From assembly GCF_014050145.1 (NCBI RefSeq), contig NZ_JACFYF010000002.1, positions 62,001 to 126,000 on the forward strand: 64,000 nt of DNA. The letters run 5' to 3'. This document shows positions 19,232 through 29,470 of this stretch, one piece after another (positions within the stretch are counted from its first letter, which is position 1; each line of letters begins with the position of its first letter). The notes beneath the pieces were generated by a model. The model did not search any database. It had not been told where the DNA came from and was given only the letters and a program-made list of their open reading frames with translations. Origin of the DNA: Vibrio marinisediminis (GTDB lineage Bacteria; Pseudomonadota; Gammaproteobacteria; Enterobacterales; Vibrionaceae). A program made the position numbers and the translations under genes.

Positions 19232-20059
19232 ATGTCTTTAAATATCACTGGTACATTGCGCAAAATGCGTTCAACACTTGATGACAAAGTGCTGTATCAA
19301 CTCCCAGTTGGCGAGCAACTTGTCGATCTAAACCCTTATATTGGTCACTCTCTTACCCTGTCACACACGGGTAATATCTTTTGCCAGTCATGCGGAAAAA
19401 AAACCAAGAAGAGCTACTCACAAGGACATTGTTTTGTGTGCATGAAGAAGCTTGCGAGCTGTGATATGTGCATAATGAAACCGGAAACTTGCCACTATGA
19501 TCAAGGAACGTGTCGTGAGCCTCAGTGGGGTGAAGAGAACTGCATGGTTGATCACTATGTATACCTTTCTAACACCTCTAGCGTCAAAGTGGGCATTACG
19601 CGCCATACGCAAATCCCAACTCGCTGGGTTGATCAAGGCGCGACACAGGGATTACCAATCTTAAAGGTTAAAACTCGCCAAATATCAGGCTTGATTGAAG
19701 TTGAATTAGCAAAGCATATTGCTGATAAAACGAATTGGCGAACACTGCTTAAGGAAGACGGCGAACCCATTGCGCTGGAAGAGAAGTGTGCACAATTACT
19801 GCCTTTAGTCGAAGATAAAATCGCTGAAATCAAACAACAATTTGGCGAAGATGCGATTGAAGTACTTGGCGAAGCCATTACACCGATTTCTTATCCGGTA
19901 CTTGAGCATCCGAAAAAAATTACATCGCACAACTTTGATAAAAACCCTGTTGTGACTGGTGTATTACAGGGGATTAAAGGGCAATATTTGATTTTTGATA
20001 CCGGTGTTATCAATGTCCGTAAATTCACTTCTTATGAAGTGACAGTCAGCGACGAATAA
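19232..20059 (+). CDS. DUF2797-family zinc-ribbon protein
   Basis: A 275-residue protein of the DUF2797 family, whose function is unknown. The N-terminal third holds a cysteine-rich region (CQSCGKK, CFVCMKK, CDMCIMKPETC, then GTC) that probably binds one or two zinc ions. The middle reads VYLSNTSSVKVGITRHTQIPTRWVDQGA, a pattern like the core of GIY-YIG/T5orf172 nuclease domains, where a strand, KVGxT and a downstream arginine are typical. The start is placed at ATG 19232 (MSLNITGTLRKM), since the 30 residues before it look unlike coding sequence. The gene stands alone, with a perfect terminator. Confidence 0.85.
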   Translation: MSLNITGTLRKMRSTLDDKVLYQLPVGEQLVDLNPYIGHSLTLSHTGNIFCQSCGKKTKKSYSQGHCFVCMKKLASCDMCIMKPETCHYDQGTCREPQWGEENCMVDHYVYLSNTSSVKVGITRHTQIPTRWVDQGATQGLPILKVKTRQISGLIEVELAKHIADKTNWRTLLKEDGEPIALEEKCAQLLPLVEDKIAEIKQQFGEDAIEVLGEAITPISYPVLEHPKKITSHNFDKNPVVTGVLQGIKGQYLIFDTGVINVRKFTSYEVTVSDE

Positions 20060-20071
20060 AAGCCATAATTC

Positions 20072-20101
20072 AAAAAGCCACCGAGATCTCGGTGGCTTTT
20101 T
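20072..20101. terminator. Bidirectional terminator
   Basis: A perfect palindrome AAAAGCCACCGAGA/TCTCGGTGGCTTTT lies between the convergent DUF2797 and PLP-enzyme genes and serves both. Confidence 0.93.
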
Positions 20102-20125
20102 ATTCGGTAGCAATCAGCAAACACT

Positions 20126-21370
20126 CTAGCGATTAACTAACTCTTGCAACGCATCAAATAAGCGGTCTATCTCTTCCTTGGTGTTGTAATGCATCAAACC
20201 AATTCGTACCACCCCGCCTCGCTCTTCCAAGCCCAATTGTCGAACTAAACCCAGCGCATAAAAATGACCACTGCCTAAACATAGATTCCGTGCTCCGAGT
20301 TCCATCGCCACTTCCTGCGGCGTAAACTGCGCAAACGTTAGGGCAAAAGTTGGGGTTCGCAACCGACTATTGGCGGACTCTCTCCCCCAAAGTGTGACGC
20401 CCTCCAATTCGCGCAAACGTTGCAGAAAATAATCACTAAGCAAGGTTTCATAGAGGTTAAACACCGCAAAGCTCTGTTCCAGCCTTTGACGCAAACTCCG
20501 GGTCGTATCCCCCCACTGAGCAAGATAGTTTATACAGGCAATCAAGCCTGCTAACGCTTCAAAACTTTGAGTTCCCGTTTCAAAGCGGCTAGGACCTAAC
20601 TCTGGTGCGGGTTCAACTTTGTATGGTTGAATTGCCTGAATCCATTTCGGTGCCACATACGCAATACCAATATGCGGACCAAAGAATTTATAGGCTGAGC
20701 AAACAAGAAAATCACAATCTAATTGCTGTACATCAATCAATTGATGGGGAGCATAATGAACCGCATCGATATACACTTGTGCGCCGACCTCTTTGGCAGC
20801 TTTAACGACTGCTGCGATGTCGGTAATTTCCAAAATAGAGCCAGAAGCATTAGAAGCTAACGTCAACGCGACTAAGCGTGTTTTCGGCGTAATCAACGAC
20901 AGTAAATGCTCAATATCAAGGCTACAATCTTCGGCTTTCACTTGCGCTTGTTTCACCGCAACCGATTTATCTTCCGCCGCTTGCTGCCAACTACTCACGT
21001 TGGCGTAGTGATCAAGCGCGGTAACCACCACTTCATCACCCTCTTGCCAAGTGCGGCTTATCGCTCTGCTAAGCGAAAAAGTGAGTGTTGTCATATTGGC
21101 GCCAAACACGATGGAATCTTCACTTGGTGCATTCAGTAAAGCCTGGCACGCACGACGAGCATCTGATGTTAAGTCTGTCGTTATTTGGCTAGAAAAGTAA
21201 GGACTACCCAAATTGGCATTAAAATGCCCTAGGTATGTTGTCATCTCTTCTAACACCGATAAGGGCACTTGCGATCCTCCCGGACCATCAAAAAATGTCA
21301 CAGGTAACCCATTGTGCCACTGGTGCAAAGCGCTAAACTGCGCTCGCACTGTCTCAGGAGTGAAGCTCAT
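20126..21370 (-). CDS. Cysteine-desulfurase-like PLP enzyme without the desulfurase cysteine
   Basis: A 414-residue class V aminotransferase-fold protein of the VC1184 subfamily (TIGR01976), annotated elsewhere as a cysteine desulfurase-like protein. Motifs include VFFDGPGG-type N-terminus (TFFDGPGGSQVP), ALDHYANVSSW, YIDAVHYAPH and the PLP lysine in CSAYKFFGPHIG. In SufS/CsdA the persulfide cysteine lies in a GHHCA or GQHCA motif near the C-terminus; here the same place reads GSGHFYALG, so tyrosine replaces cysteine (codon 20258-20260). Desulfurase activity is therefore doubtful. The gene overlaps the upstream 2OG dioxygenase by 17 bases, so the two act together. ATG 21370 has AAGGA at eight bases; another ATG lies three codons earlier. 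Confidence 0.88.
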   Translation of the reverse strand: MSFTPETVRAQFSALHQWHNGLPVTFFDGPGGSQVPLSVLEEMTTYLGHFNANLGSPYFSSQITTDLTSDARRACQALLNAPSEDSIVFGANMTTLTFSLSRAISRTWQEGDEVVVTALDHYANVSSWQQAAEDKSVAVKQAQVKAEDCSLDIEHLLSLITPKTRLVALTLASNASGSILEITDIAAVVKAAKEVGAQVYIDAVHYAPHQLIDVQQLDCDFLVCSAYKFFGPHIGIAYVAPKWIQAIQPYKVEPAPELGPSRFETGTQSFEALAGLIACINYLAQWGDTTRSLRQRLEQSFAVFNLYETLLSDYFLQRLRELEGVTLWGRESANSRLRTPTFALTFAQFTPQEVAMELGARNLCLGSGHFYALGLVRQLGLEERGGVVRIGLMHYNTKEEIDRLFDALQELVNR

Positions 21371-22010
21371 TAGTACCATCCTTGGCTGTTAATACAAACA
21401 CATCCATATAACCTTCTTCGGCTTGATCGACGGTACGAATAGGGCAAGCGTTGTGCCAAAGTTCTTTATCTGCTAACAAAGCAACTTCACCGTTATCGAG
21501 AACCTTACGGAAGAATGGTTCTCCATGGTTGTCGTTATATAGCATGATATCTCCGCCAACGATGTTGTGGCGGCTAATACCAATCAAAGCAATATGATCA
21601 AAACCGTCTTGGTGCACCCCCTCTGGAGCGACTTGCGTTTCATCAAAAATGGCCGTGATACGAATCTGATGAATCTCAATTTCTTGCTTATTTGGCAACC
21701 TGTTACTTTCAACAAAGAGTTGGCACATCTCACGCATCCCTTCACTGTTGAGAGTGGCATCTAAAATCGGTTCAAATTGACGTACGACATCACCCTGAAA
21801 GTGATTAACCTGTTCCGATTGGACAAAATCATGCTTATCGGTTGCAACGACTCGACCATTATCAAAATGAATCACCGAATAGCGACGTAAACGGTACTGT
21901 CCATCCGCATGAGCAGTATTAGGTAATAATTGAAATGAGGGAGAAAGCTGGTTAATTGCCTCGCCACTGAGGTGGGTGATCTGCAATGTTTTCTCGTGAC
22001 TATGTAACAT
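21354..22010 (-). CDS. 2OG-Fe(II) dioxygenase, BsmA/IDO family
   Basis: A 218-residue cytosolic dioxygenase of the PF10014 family, which includes L-isoleucine 4-hydroxylase of Bacillus and BsmA. The iron triad is visible: HxD in GVHQDGFDHIAL and the distal histidine in KELWHNACPI. GGDIMLYNDN is another family motif. The substrate is probably a free amino acid or related small molecule, based on characterised relatives. It is the first gene of a two-gene operon, and its end overlaps the PLP enzyme gene, implying sequential chemistry. AAGGAG precedes tandem ATGs (22013 and 22010); the second has the better spacing. Confidence 0.88.
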   Translation of the reverse strand: MLHSHEKTLQITHLSGEAINQLSPSFQLLPNTAHADGQYRLRRYSVIHFDNGRVVATDKHDFVQSEQVNHFQGDVVRQFEPILDATLNSEGMREMCQLFVESNRLPNKQEIEIHQIRITAIFDETQVAPEGVHQDGFDHIALIGISRHNIVGGDIMLYNDNHGEPFFRKVLDNGEVALLADKELWHNACPIRTVDQAEEGYMDVFVLTAKDGTNELHS

Positions 22011-22013
22011 CAT

Positions 22014-23493
<1,480 letters not shown>

Positions 23494-23529
23494 TCTAAAA
23501 GTCGACTCACATTTTTTCACTAAATCCCT

Positions 23530-23563
23530 AAAGCCCTGCGGTATTACCGCGGGGCTTTCTTTT
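23530..23563 (+). terminator. Terminator after trxB
   Basis: A 12-pair stem AAAGCCCTGCGG/CCGCGGGGCTTT with one T-G wobble and loop TATTA is followed by CTTTTG. Confidence 0.88.
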
Positions 23564-23611
23564 GTATACTCCACTGTCTACCTATAAAAATAACAGCAGT
23601 AAGCCTTCACA

Positions 23612-25399
23612 ATGGATAAAAAGAAACAACGCAGCTTGAACAAGTGGCTACGTGAACAAAGTAAGCTGGCAAAGCGCTGGTTACTGGTCGCGGTTGGTCT
23701 CGGTGTCCTTTCAAGCATCTTCCTTTTGGGGCAAGCAGCTCTGCTCGCTTCCATTCTCCATCAACTCATTATTGAACAAGTCGACAAGTCGACCCTAGTC
23801 GGGCATTTTGCAGGCTTAGCCATTATTGTTGCGATACGCGCCCTTTGCTCATGGGGACGTGAAATTGCAGGCTACCGCTGCGGTGAACAAATCCGACTCT
23901 ATATCCGTCAACTGATTCTCGACAAACTACGTGAGTTGGGACCTGCCTATATTAAAGGCAAACCCGCTGGTACTTGGGCTGCACTGCTACTTGAACAAGT
24001 AGAAGAGATGCATGATTTCTTCGCCCGTTATTTACCGCAGATGTCGCTCGCAGTATTAGTACCGTTTATTATTCTCGTGGTGGTGTTCCCTGTTAACTGG
24101 GCAGCTGGCTTAATCTTCCTACTGACGGCACCACTTGTTCCTTTATTCATGGCACTTGTTGGTATTAAAGCCGCCGATGCCGGACAAAAGAACTTTAAAG
24201 CGCTACAACGCCTTTCTGGTCACTTTTATGATCGTCTACAATCAATGACAACCATTCGATTGTTTGATCGCACAAAGGCGGAAACAGAGCTAATGAAAGG
24301 GGCTTCAGAGGTATTTCGCTCACGTACCATGGAAGTGCTGCGCATTGCTTTCCTCTCTTCGGCCGTTCTCGAATTTTTCACCTCAATCTCCATCGCATTA
24401 ACTGCGGTCTATTTTGGTTTTGCCTTTATCGGCGAACTCAATTTTGGTGATTACGGTGTGGGTGTGACACTATTTGCTGGCATCTTTGTGCTAGTTCTCG
24501 CCCCTGAGTTTTACCAACCGCTGCGCGACTTAGGCACCTTCTACCACGCGAAACAGCAAGCCGTTGGTGCTGCCGAGAGTATCGTTGAGTTTCTCGAAAC
24601 CGACGTTACCGCAGTAAAATCAGGCAGTATGCCAATTGCTGACAACCGCAACATCAGCGTCAAAGCAACCGATTTAGAAGTCTATAGCCTAGAAGGTAAA
24701 AAATTGTTGGGCCCGGTTTCATTTGAGATTAGTGCACAGCAAACCACAGCTCTTGTTGGTCCAAGTGGTGCCGGTAAAACCAGTTTGGTCAACGCAATCT
24801 TAGGCTTTTTGCCATACCAAGGTTCGTTGACTATTAATGGTATAGAACGCACTGAACTCGATCTGGCTGATTGGCGAAAAAATATCAGTTGGGTGGGTCA
24901 AAACCCGCTACTGCTGCATGGCACAATTCGCGAAAACATTACGCTTGGCAAACATGACGTTAGTGACGAGGCTATCGCAAAAGTACTCCAAAGTTCATTC
25001 GCCGCAGAATTTGTTGATCAACACGGCTTAAATTACCCTGTTTCTGATCGTTCTGGCGGACTGTCCGTAGGGCAAGCACAACGTTTAGCACTGGCTCGTG
25101 CCATGCTGCAAAATGGTCAGTTTTGGCTACTGGACGAACCAACAGCCAGTCTAGACGCACGCAGTGAACGCCTAGTAACTCAAGGACTTAATGATCAGAT
25201 CAAAGGCAGAAGCGCATTAATTGTGACGCACCAACTTGCGCCATTACAAAACGTTGAGCAAATCTTGGTCATGCAAGATGGGCAAATCGTACAAGCGGGC
25301 GAGTTCAACTCGTTAGCCAATCAATCAGGGTTATTCCAACAAATGTTAAGTGCCAACCAAGCGCTGCAACAGCATAATGAGGGGAATCTAGATGCGTGA
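23612..25399 (+). CDS. cydD: Glutathione/cysteine exporter ABC subunit CydD
   Basis: One half of the heterodimeric CydDC ABC transporter, which exports cysteine and glutathione to the periplasm and is needed to assemble cytochrome bd. It has 595 residues: six membrane helices in the first 330 residues, then a nucleotide-binding domain with Walker A GPSGAGKTS, signature LSVGQAQR, and Walker B WLLDEPTAS followed by the switch histidine in IVTHQ. The signature is VGQ rather than GGQ, a usual asymmetry in heterodimeric exporters. It overlaps cydC by eight bases, so the two subunits are made together. Confidence 0.95.
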   Translation: MDKKKQRSLNKWLREQSKLAKRWLLVAVGLGVLSSIFLLGQAALLASILHQLIIEQVDKSTLVGHFAGLAIIVAIRALCSWGREIAGYRCGEQIRLYIRQLILDKLRELGPAYIKGKPAGTWAALLLEQVEEMHDFFARYLPQMSLAVLVPFIILVVVFPVNWAAGLIFLLTAPLVPLFMALVGIKAADAGQKNFKALQRLSGHFYDRLQSMTTIRLFDRTKAETELMKGASEVFRSRTMEVLRIAFLSSAVLEFFTSISIALTAVYFGFAFIGELNFGDYGVGVTLFAGIFVLVLAPEFYQPLRDLGTFYHAKQQAVGAAESIVEFLETDVTAVKSGSMPIADNRNISVKATDLEVYSLEGKKLLGPVSFEISAQQTTALVGPSGAGKTSLVNAILGFLPYQGSLTINGIERTELDLADWRKNISWVGQNPLLLHGTIRENITLGKHDVSDEAIAKVLQSSFAAEFVDQHGLNYPVSDRSGGLSVGQAQRLALARAMLQNGQFWLLDEPTASLDARSERLVTQGLNDQIKGRSALIVTHQLAPLQNVEQILVMQDGQIVQAGEFNSLANQSGLFQQMLSANQALQQHNEGNLDA

Positions 25400-27128
25400 T
25401 TTAATCCCTTATCTAAAACTGTACAAAAAACATTGGTTCGGTCTTTCACTGGGTATGTTGCTGGCGTTTTTAACGCTGTGTGCCTCTATTGGTTTGCTTA
25501 CGCTGTCAGGTTGGTTCCTTTCAGCCGCAGCCGTTGCGGGTTTAACCATTGCCCGTGAAACCTTTAACTACATGTTGCCTGGCGCATTCGTTCGCGGTTG
25601 TGCCATGGGTCGAACAGCTGGTCGTTGGGGTGAACGTGTTGTTAGCCATAATGCAACGTTCAAGCTACTGACCGATCTGCGTATTTTCTTTTTCAAGAAA
25701 CTGGCACCGCTCGTTCCTGGTAAGGTATCGAACCTGCGTGATGCGGATCTACTCAACCGCTTAATCGCCGACATTGATGCAATGGATCATGTCTATTTGC
25801 GTCTTATTAGCCCTATGGTGGTTGGCGTACTCGGTATCGCCGCACTCACGGCTGTGCTTTGTTGGTTTGACCAAACGTTAGGTTTAACACTTGGCGCAAT
25901 TTTACTGACACTGTTGGTTTGCTGGCCGATCTTGTTTTACAAATTAGGTAAGCGTAACGGCGCTGAGCTAACACAAAACAAAGCTGATTTACGTATTACC
26001 ACCTTGGATTGGTTACAAGGCTATAGCGAACTGACTCTGTTTGGGGCTGAGGAGCGCTACCGCAGCGCTATCTACAGCGCGCAAGACAAGCTACTGAAGA
26101 ATCAATTCTTCGATGCTCACTTCTCTGGTCTTGCTCAAGCATTGTTGATGCTGGCAAACGGCTGGACTTTAGTGTTGATGCTTTGGCTCGCTGCCGATGG
26201 GGTTGCTGGCGCACAACCAGATCCAATGATTGCCCTATTCGCATTTGCCACTCTTGCCAGTGTAGAACTGTTAATGCCAATTGCCGGAGCATTCCAACAC
26301 TTAGGTAAAACACTCACCTCAGCGCGCCGCTTAAACGATGTTATTTTGGCTGAACCTGATGTCAACTTCCCTGAGCAAAGCGTCGAGCACAACAACCAGT
26401 ACAGTATTGAATATCGTGGTGTTAGCTTCACGTACCCTGACGGTAAAAAACCGGCAGTAGAAGGTGTTAACTTTACCATCGCAGCTCAAAACCGTGTTGC
26501 CGTGGTTGGTCAAACTGGTTCAGGCAAATCCACGTTATTACAACTACTCACTCGCTACTGGGATGTAAACCAAGGTGAGCTTTTAATTGCTGGGCAGCCA
26601 ATCCAAAACTGGAGCGAGTCACAGCTTCGTAAAGCCATCACAGTGGTGAGCCAACGTGTAGATGTATTAAATGGCACACTGCGTGACAACTTGATTCTGG
26701 CGAAACCACAAGCCGATGACGAAGAGATCAGCCTTGCGCTACACAAAGTGGGGTTAAGCAAACTTCTTGAAGGTGAAACTGCCGATAAAAGTGGTTTAGA
26801 CGCATGGCTAGGCGATGGCGGGCGCCAACTGTCAGGCGGTGAAAAACGTCGAATTGGTATCGCCCGAGCACTGCTACACAATGCGCCTATTCTACTTCTC
26901 GATGAGCCAACTGAAGGTTTAGATAAACAGACTGAGCAACAAATCATGAAGCTGTTTGATAAACATTTCGAAGGTAAAACGGTGTTGTTTATTACTCACC
27001 GCTTAGTCAACCTAGACAAAATGGACGCGGTTTGCTTGATTGAAAATGGTCAAATTGTTGAACATGGTTCTCACCATGACTTGCTCGCCAAACAAGAACG
27101 CTACTACCAACTCAATCAAACTCTCTAA
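25392..27128 (+). CDS. cydC: Glutathione/cysteine exporter ABC subunit CydC
   Basis: The partner of CydD. It has 578 residues with an N-terminal membrane domain (LSGWFLSAAAVAGL and a conserved GRWGERVVSHNATF segment) and a nucleotide-binding domain with Walker A GQTGSGKST, signature LSGGEKRR and Walker B ILLLDEPTEG, then ITHR. The canonical signature here complements the altered one in CydD. It begins inside the end of cydD and closes the operon at a clear terminator. Loss of CydDC in other bacteria abolishes cytochrome bd and affects periplasmic redox balance. Confidence 0.95.
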   Translation: MRDLIPYLKLYKKHWFGLSLGMLLAFLTLCASIGLLTLSGWFLSAAAVAGLTIARETFNYMLPGAFVRGCAMGRTAGRWGERVVSHNATFKLLTDLRIFFFKKLAPLVPGKVSNLRDADLLNRLIADIDAMDHVYLRLISPMVVGVLGIAALTAVLCWFDQTLGLTLGAILLTLLVCWPILFYKLGKRNGAELTQNKADLRITTLDWLQGYSELTLFGAEERYRSAIYSAQDKLLKNQFFDAHFSGLAQALLMLANGWTLVLMLWLAADGVAGAQPDPMIALFAFATLASVELLMPIAGAFQHLGKTLTSARRLNDVILAEPDVNFPEQSVEHNNQYSIEYRGVSFTYPDGKKPAVEGVNFTIAAQNRVAVVGQTGSGKSTLLQLLTRYWDVNQGELLIAGQPIQNWSESQLRKAITVVSQRVDVLNGTLRDNLILAKPQADDEEISLALHKVGLSKLLEGETADKSGLDAWLGDGGRQLSGGEKRRIGIARALLHNAPILLLDEPTEGLDKQTEQQIMKLFDKHFEGKTVLFITHRLVNLDKMDAVCLIENGQIVEHGSHHDLLAKQERYYQLNQTL

Positions 27129-27158
27129 CCATTAGCTGATTGAGAACACCCATCCATC

Positions 27159-27190
27159 AAGACCGAGTCACTAGGCTCGGTCTTTCTTTA
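27159..27190 (+). terminator. Terminator after cydC
   Basis: The stem AAGACCGAG/CTCGGTCTT with an eight-base loop is followed by TCTTTA. Confidence 0.88.
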
Positions 27191-27530
27191 TCTAGTCTTC
27201 CTAGACTGTGTTGATCGCAACTTGATTCCTATTTTGAAAACAACATGATAGAGCAATTTTCGCTAATTTCTTGTGAAAACCGATTTTATGGCACAAGCTG
27301 AATTTATCATTTAATTAACAAACAGCCTCATTTAAGACGGCAGAAATAAGCAATCTGTATTATTCAATAGGTATAAGCGCAAGGCGCACATTGGTAGGTA
27401 TTTATCACTTCGCATAGCTCTCATGACTAAGCTAGCAAACAGCGACAGATTCCTTTCTTAGCGGATGCTCTGTGTATGGTCACTGATTCGACCAGCCAGT
27501 AACATCAAGGCATTCTAGAGGAGATTAAAA
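27191..27530 (+). other. Gap upstream of doeA
   Basis: There are 340 bases without a gene. The region should hold the doeA promoter and operator. I saw no strong inverted repeat or riboswitch-like structure. Confidence 0.4.
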
Positions 27531-28718
27531 ATGGCAAGCTATGCTTTGCATTTTGATCTAGACGAATATCAACTGCGGTTGCAAAAAGTTCGTCAGTCTA
27601 TGGAAGAACATGAGATTGATCTGTTGATCATTCACGACCCTTCAAACATGTCATGGCTAACAGGCTACGATGGGTGGTCGTTCTATGTTCCACAATGTGT
27701 TGTTGTTGGCACCACAGGCGAGCCCATATGGTTTGGTCGTAGCCAAGATGCCAATGGGGCTTATCGCACTGTGTATATGTCAGCTGAAAGTATTGCTTAC
27801 TACCCCGATCACTATGTGATGAACCCGCCGTTGCACCCTATGGAATACTTAGTCGAAACCGTACTTGAGCCAAAACTATGGGATAGAGGGCGGATCGGCG
27901 TCGAGAAAGATAACTACTATTTTAGCGCCACCGCATTTGAAGCACTAACGCAGCGACTGCCCAATGCGTCACTGGTTGACGCCACGGGTTTAGTCAACTG
28001 GTGTCGAGCGGTAAAGTCAGAGCGTGAACTGAGCTATATGTATCGCGCTGCTCGCATTGTTGAAAACATGCACAGAGTGGCGTACGAGATGATCGAACCG
28101 GGCCTACCCAAACACTATTTGGTCGCGGAATTAAACAGGCAAGCAATCTTAGGTCACAAAGATCACTTTGGCGATTATGCGGCAATAGTACCATTACTGC
28201 CCTCAGGGGCTGATGCAGCCGCACCACATTTAACTTGGGATGACCGCCCCTTCCGCAAAGGCGAAGGCACCTTTTTTGAAATTGCCGGCGCACATCGGCG
28301 CTATCACTGCCCACTCTCTCGCACAATATTCTTAGGTGAGCCAAGCGACAAATTTAAACGCGCGGACCAAGCCCTCACAGAAGCCTTGGAAGCTGGGCTA
28401 AAGATAGCGCGACCCGGCACAACCTGTGCAGAGCTTGCCAATACAATTAACGGCATTCTCGATAAAGCGGGGTTCTCTCGACAAGGCGCACGTTGTGGCT
28501 ACCCTATTGGGCTAAGTTACCCACCCGATTGGGGTGAGCGCACCATGAGCCTGCGCGATAGTGACCAAACCGTTTTACAAGAGGGAATGACCTTCCATTT
28601 AATGCCGGGGTTATGGTTTGAAGATTGGGGCTTGGAAACCACCGAAAGTATTGTTATCACTCGTCATGGAGCAGAAACATTGTGTGATTTTCCTCGTCAT
28701 TTGTTCATTAAGCATTAG
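27531..28718 (+). CDS. doeA: Ectoine hydrolase-like M24-family enzyme DoeA
   Basis: A 395-residue protein of the M24 (creatinase/aminopeptidase P) fold. An N-terminal creatinase-like domain (residues 1-165, with LLIIHDPSNMSWLTGYDGWSFYVPQ) precedes a pita-bread domain. Sequence character and the neighbouring Lrp-type regulator, semialdehyde dehydrogenase and class III aminotransferase point to DoeA (EutD), which opens the ectoine ring to N-alpha-acetyl-2,4-diaminobutyrate. The ligand residues of metal-dependent M24 peptidases are not clearly preserved (for example FFEIAGAHRRYHCP), which fits a hydrolase of the DoeA type rather than a prolidase. GAGGAG precedes the ATG. Confidence 0.82.
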   Translation: MASYALHFDLDEYQLRLQKVRQSMEEHEIDLLIIHDPSNMSWLTGYDGWSFYVPQCVVVGTTGEPIWFGRSQDANGAYRTVYMSAESIAYYPDHYVMNPPLHPMEYLVETVLEPKLWDRGRIGVEKDNYYFSATAFEALTQRLPNASLVDATGLVNWCRAVKSERELSYMYRAARIVENMHRVAYEMIEPGLPKHYLVAELNRQAILGHKDHFGDYAAIVPLLPSGADAAAPHLTWDDRPFRKGEGTFFEIAGAHRRYHCPLSRTIFLGEPSDKFKRADQALTEALEAGLKIARPGTTCAELANTINGILDKAGFSRQGARCGYPIGLSYPPDWGERTMSLRDSDQTVLQEGMTFHLMPGLWFEDWGLETTESIVITRHGAETLCDFPRHLFIKH

Positions 28719-28785
28719 CAACAAAACGAATCGATACCATCACAATAAGCACCGCAATCTGTTATCACAAATGAAAGGAGGCTAA

Positions 28786-29262
28786 ATGAAACTCGATCGC
28801 TACGACATCAACATACTGCAGATACTGCAACATAACGGGCGCATCACCAAATCTCAGTTAGCAGAGCAAATCAACCTATCAATCAGCCCTTGCTGGGAAA
28901 GAGTCAAGAAACTGGAACAAGCGGGTATTATTGAGGGCTACGGTGCCAAGCTCAATATGATCGCCTTTAACAAACAAACCTTAGTGTTGGTTGAAGTCTC
29001 ATTAAAGCAGCACAATGCTCTCGCGTTTCGTCGCTTTGAACAAATGGTTGAAACCACTCCTCAAGTGTCCGAGTGTTATGCCACTGGCGGTGGCGTCGAC
29101 TATATCGTCAAATTTCAATGTGACGATATTGACCAATATCAGCGCTGTATTGATAAGTGGCTTGATTCGGATGTGGGAATCGAGCGCTATTACACCTATA
29201 TTGTGACAAAAACAGTTAAGCAACCATCGGCAATTTGCTTCGAAGATATGGAGATAACCTAA
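28786..29262 (+). CDS. doeX: Lrp/AsnC-family regulator, DoeX-like
   Basis: A 158-residue regulator with an N-terminal winged helix-turn-helix (KSQLAEQINLSISPCWERVKKLEQAGII, about residues 21-48) and a C-terminal RAM/AsnC ligand-binding domain (VSECYATGGGVDYIVKFQ). In ectoine-degradation clusters DoeX is a regulator of this family that binds DNA before doe genes and responds to pathway intermediates. Position between doeA and doeC supports this. A perfect AAAGGAGG ribosome-binding site precedes the ATG. It may also control its own operon; no operator was identified. Confidence 0.85.
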   Translation: MKLDRYDINILQILQHNGRITKSQLAEQINLSISPCWERVKKLEQAGIIEGYGAKLNMIAFNKQTLVLVEVSLKQHNALAFRRFEQMVETTPQVSECYATGGGVDYIVKFQCDDIDQYQRCIDKWLDSDVGIERYYTYIVTKTVKQPSAICFEDMEIT

Positions 29263-29470
29263 CCTTGGCACGCCCTTTAACAGAAAATGTTCACCTTTCT
29301 CCTCTACGATACAGAAAAACTTATCCCTAGCAGCGCGCTAACAGAAAAAACACCCTCATCCACTCAGCTAATGTTTAGTTAGAGCAAACAAAACGAATTA
29401 ATCGTCCTACACGATTTCTTCCGTGTAACAGATAAACCAAGAAAAATCTGAACATGAGTGGAGGGGTACC

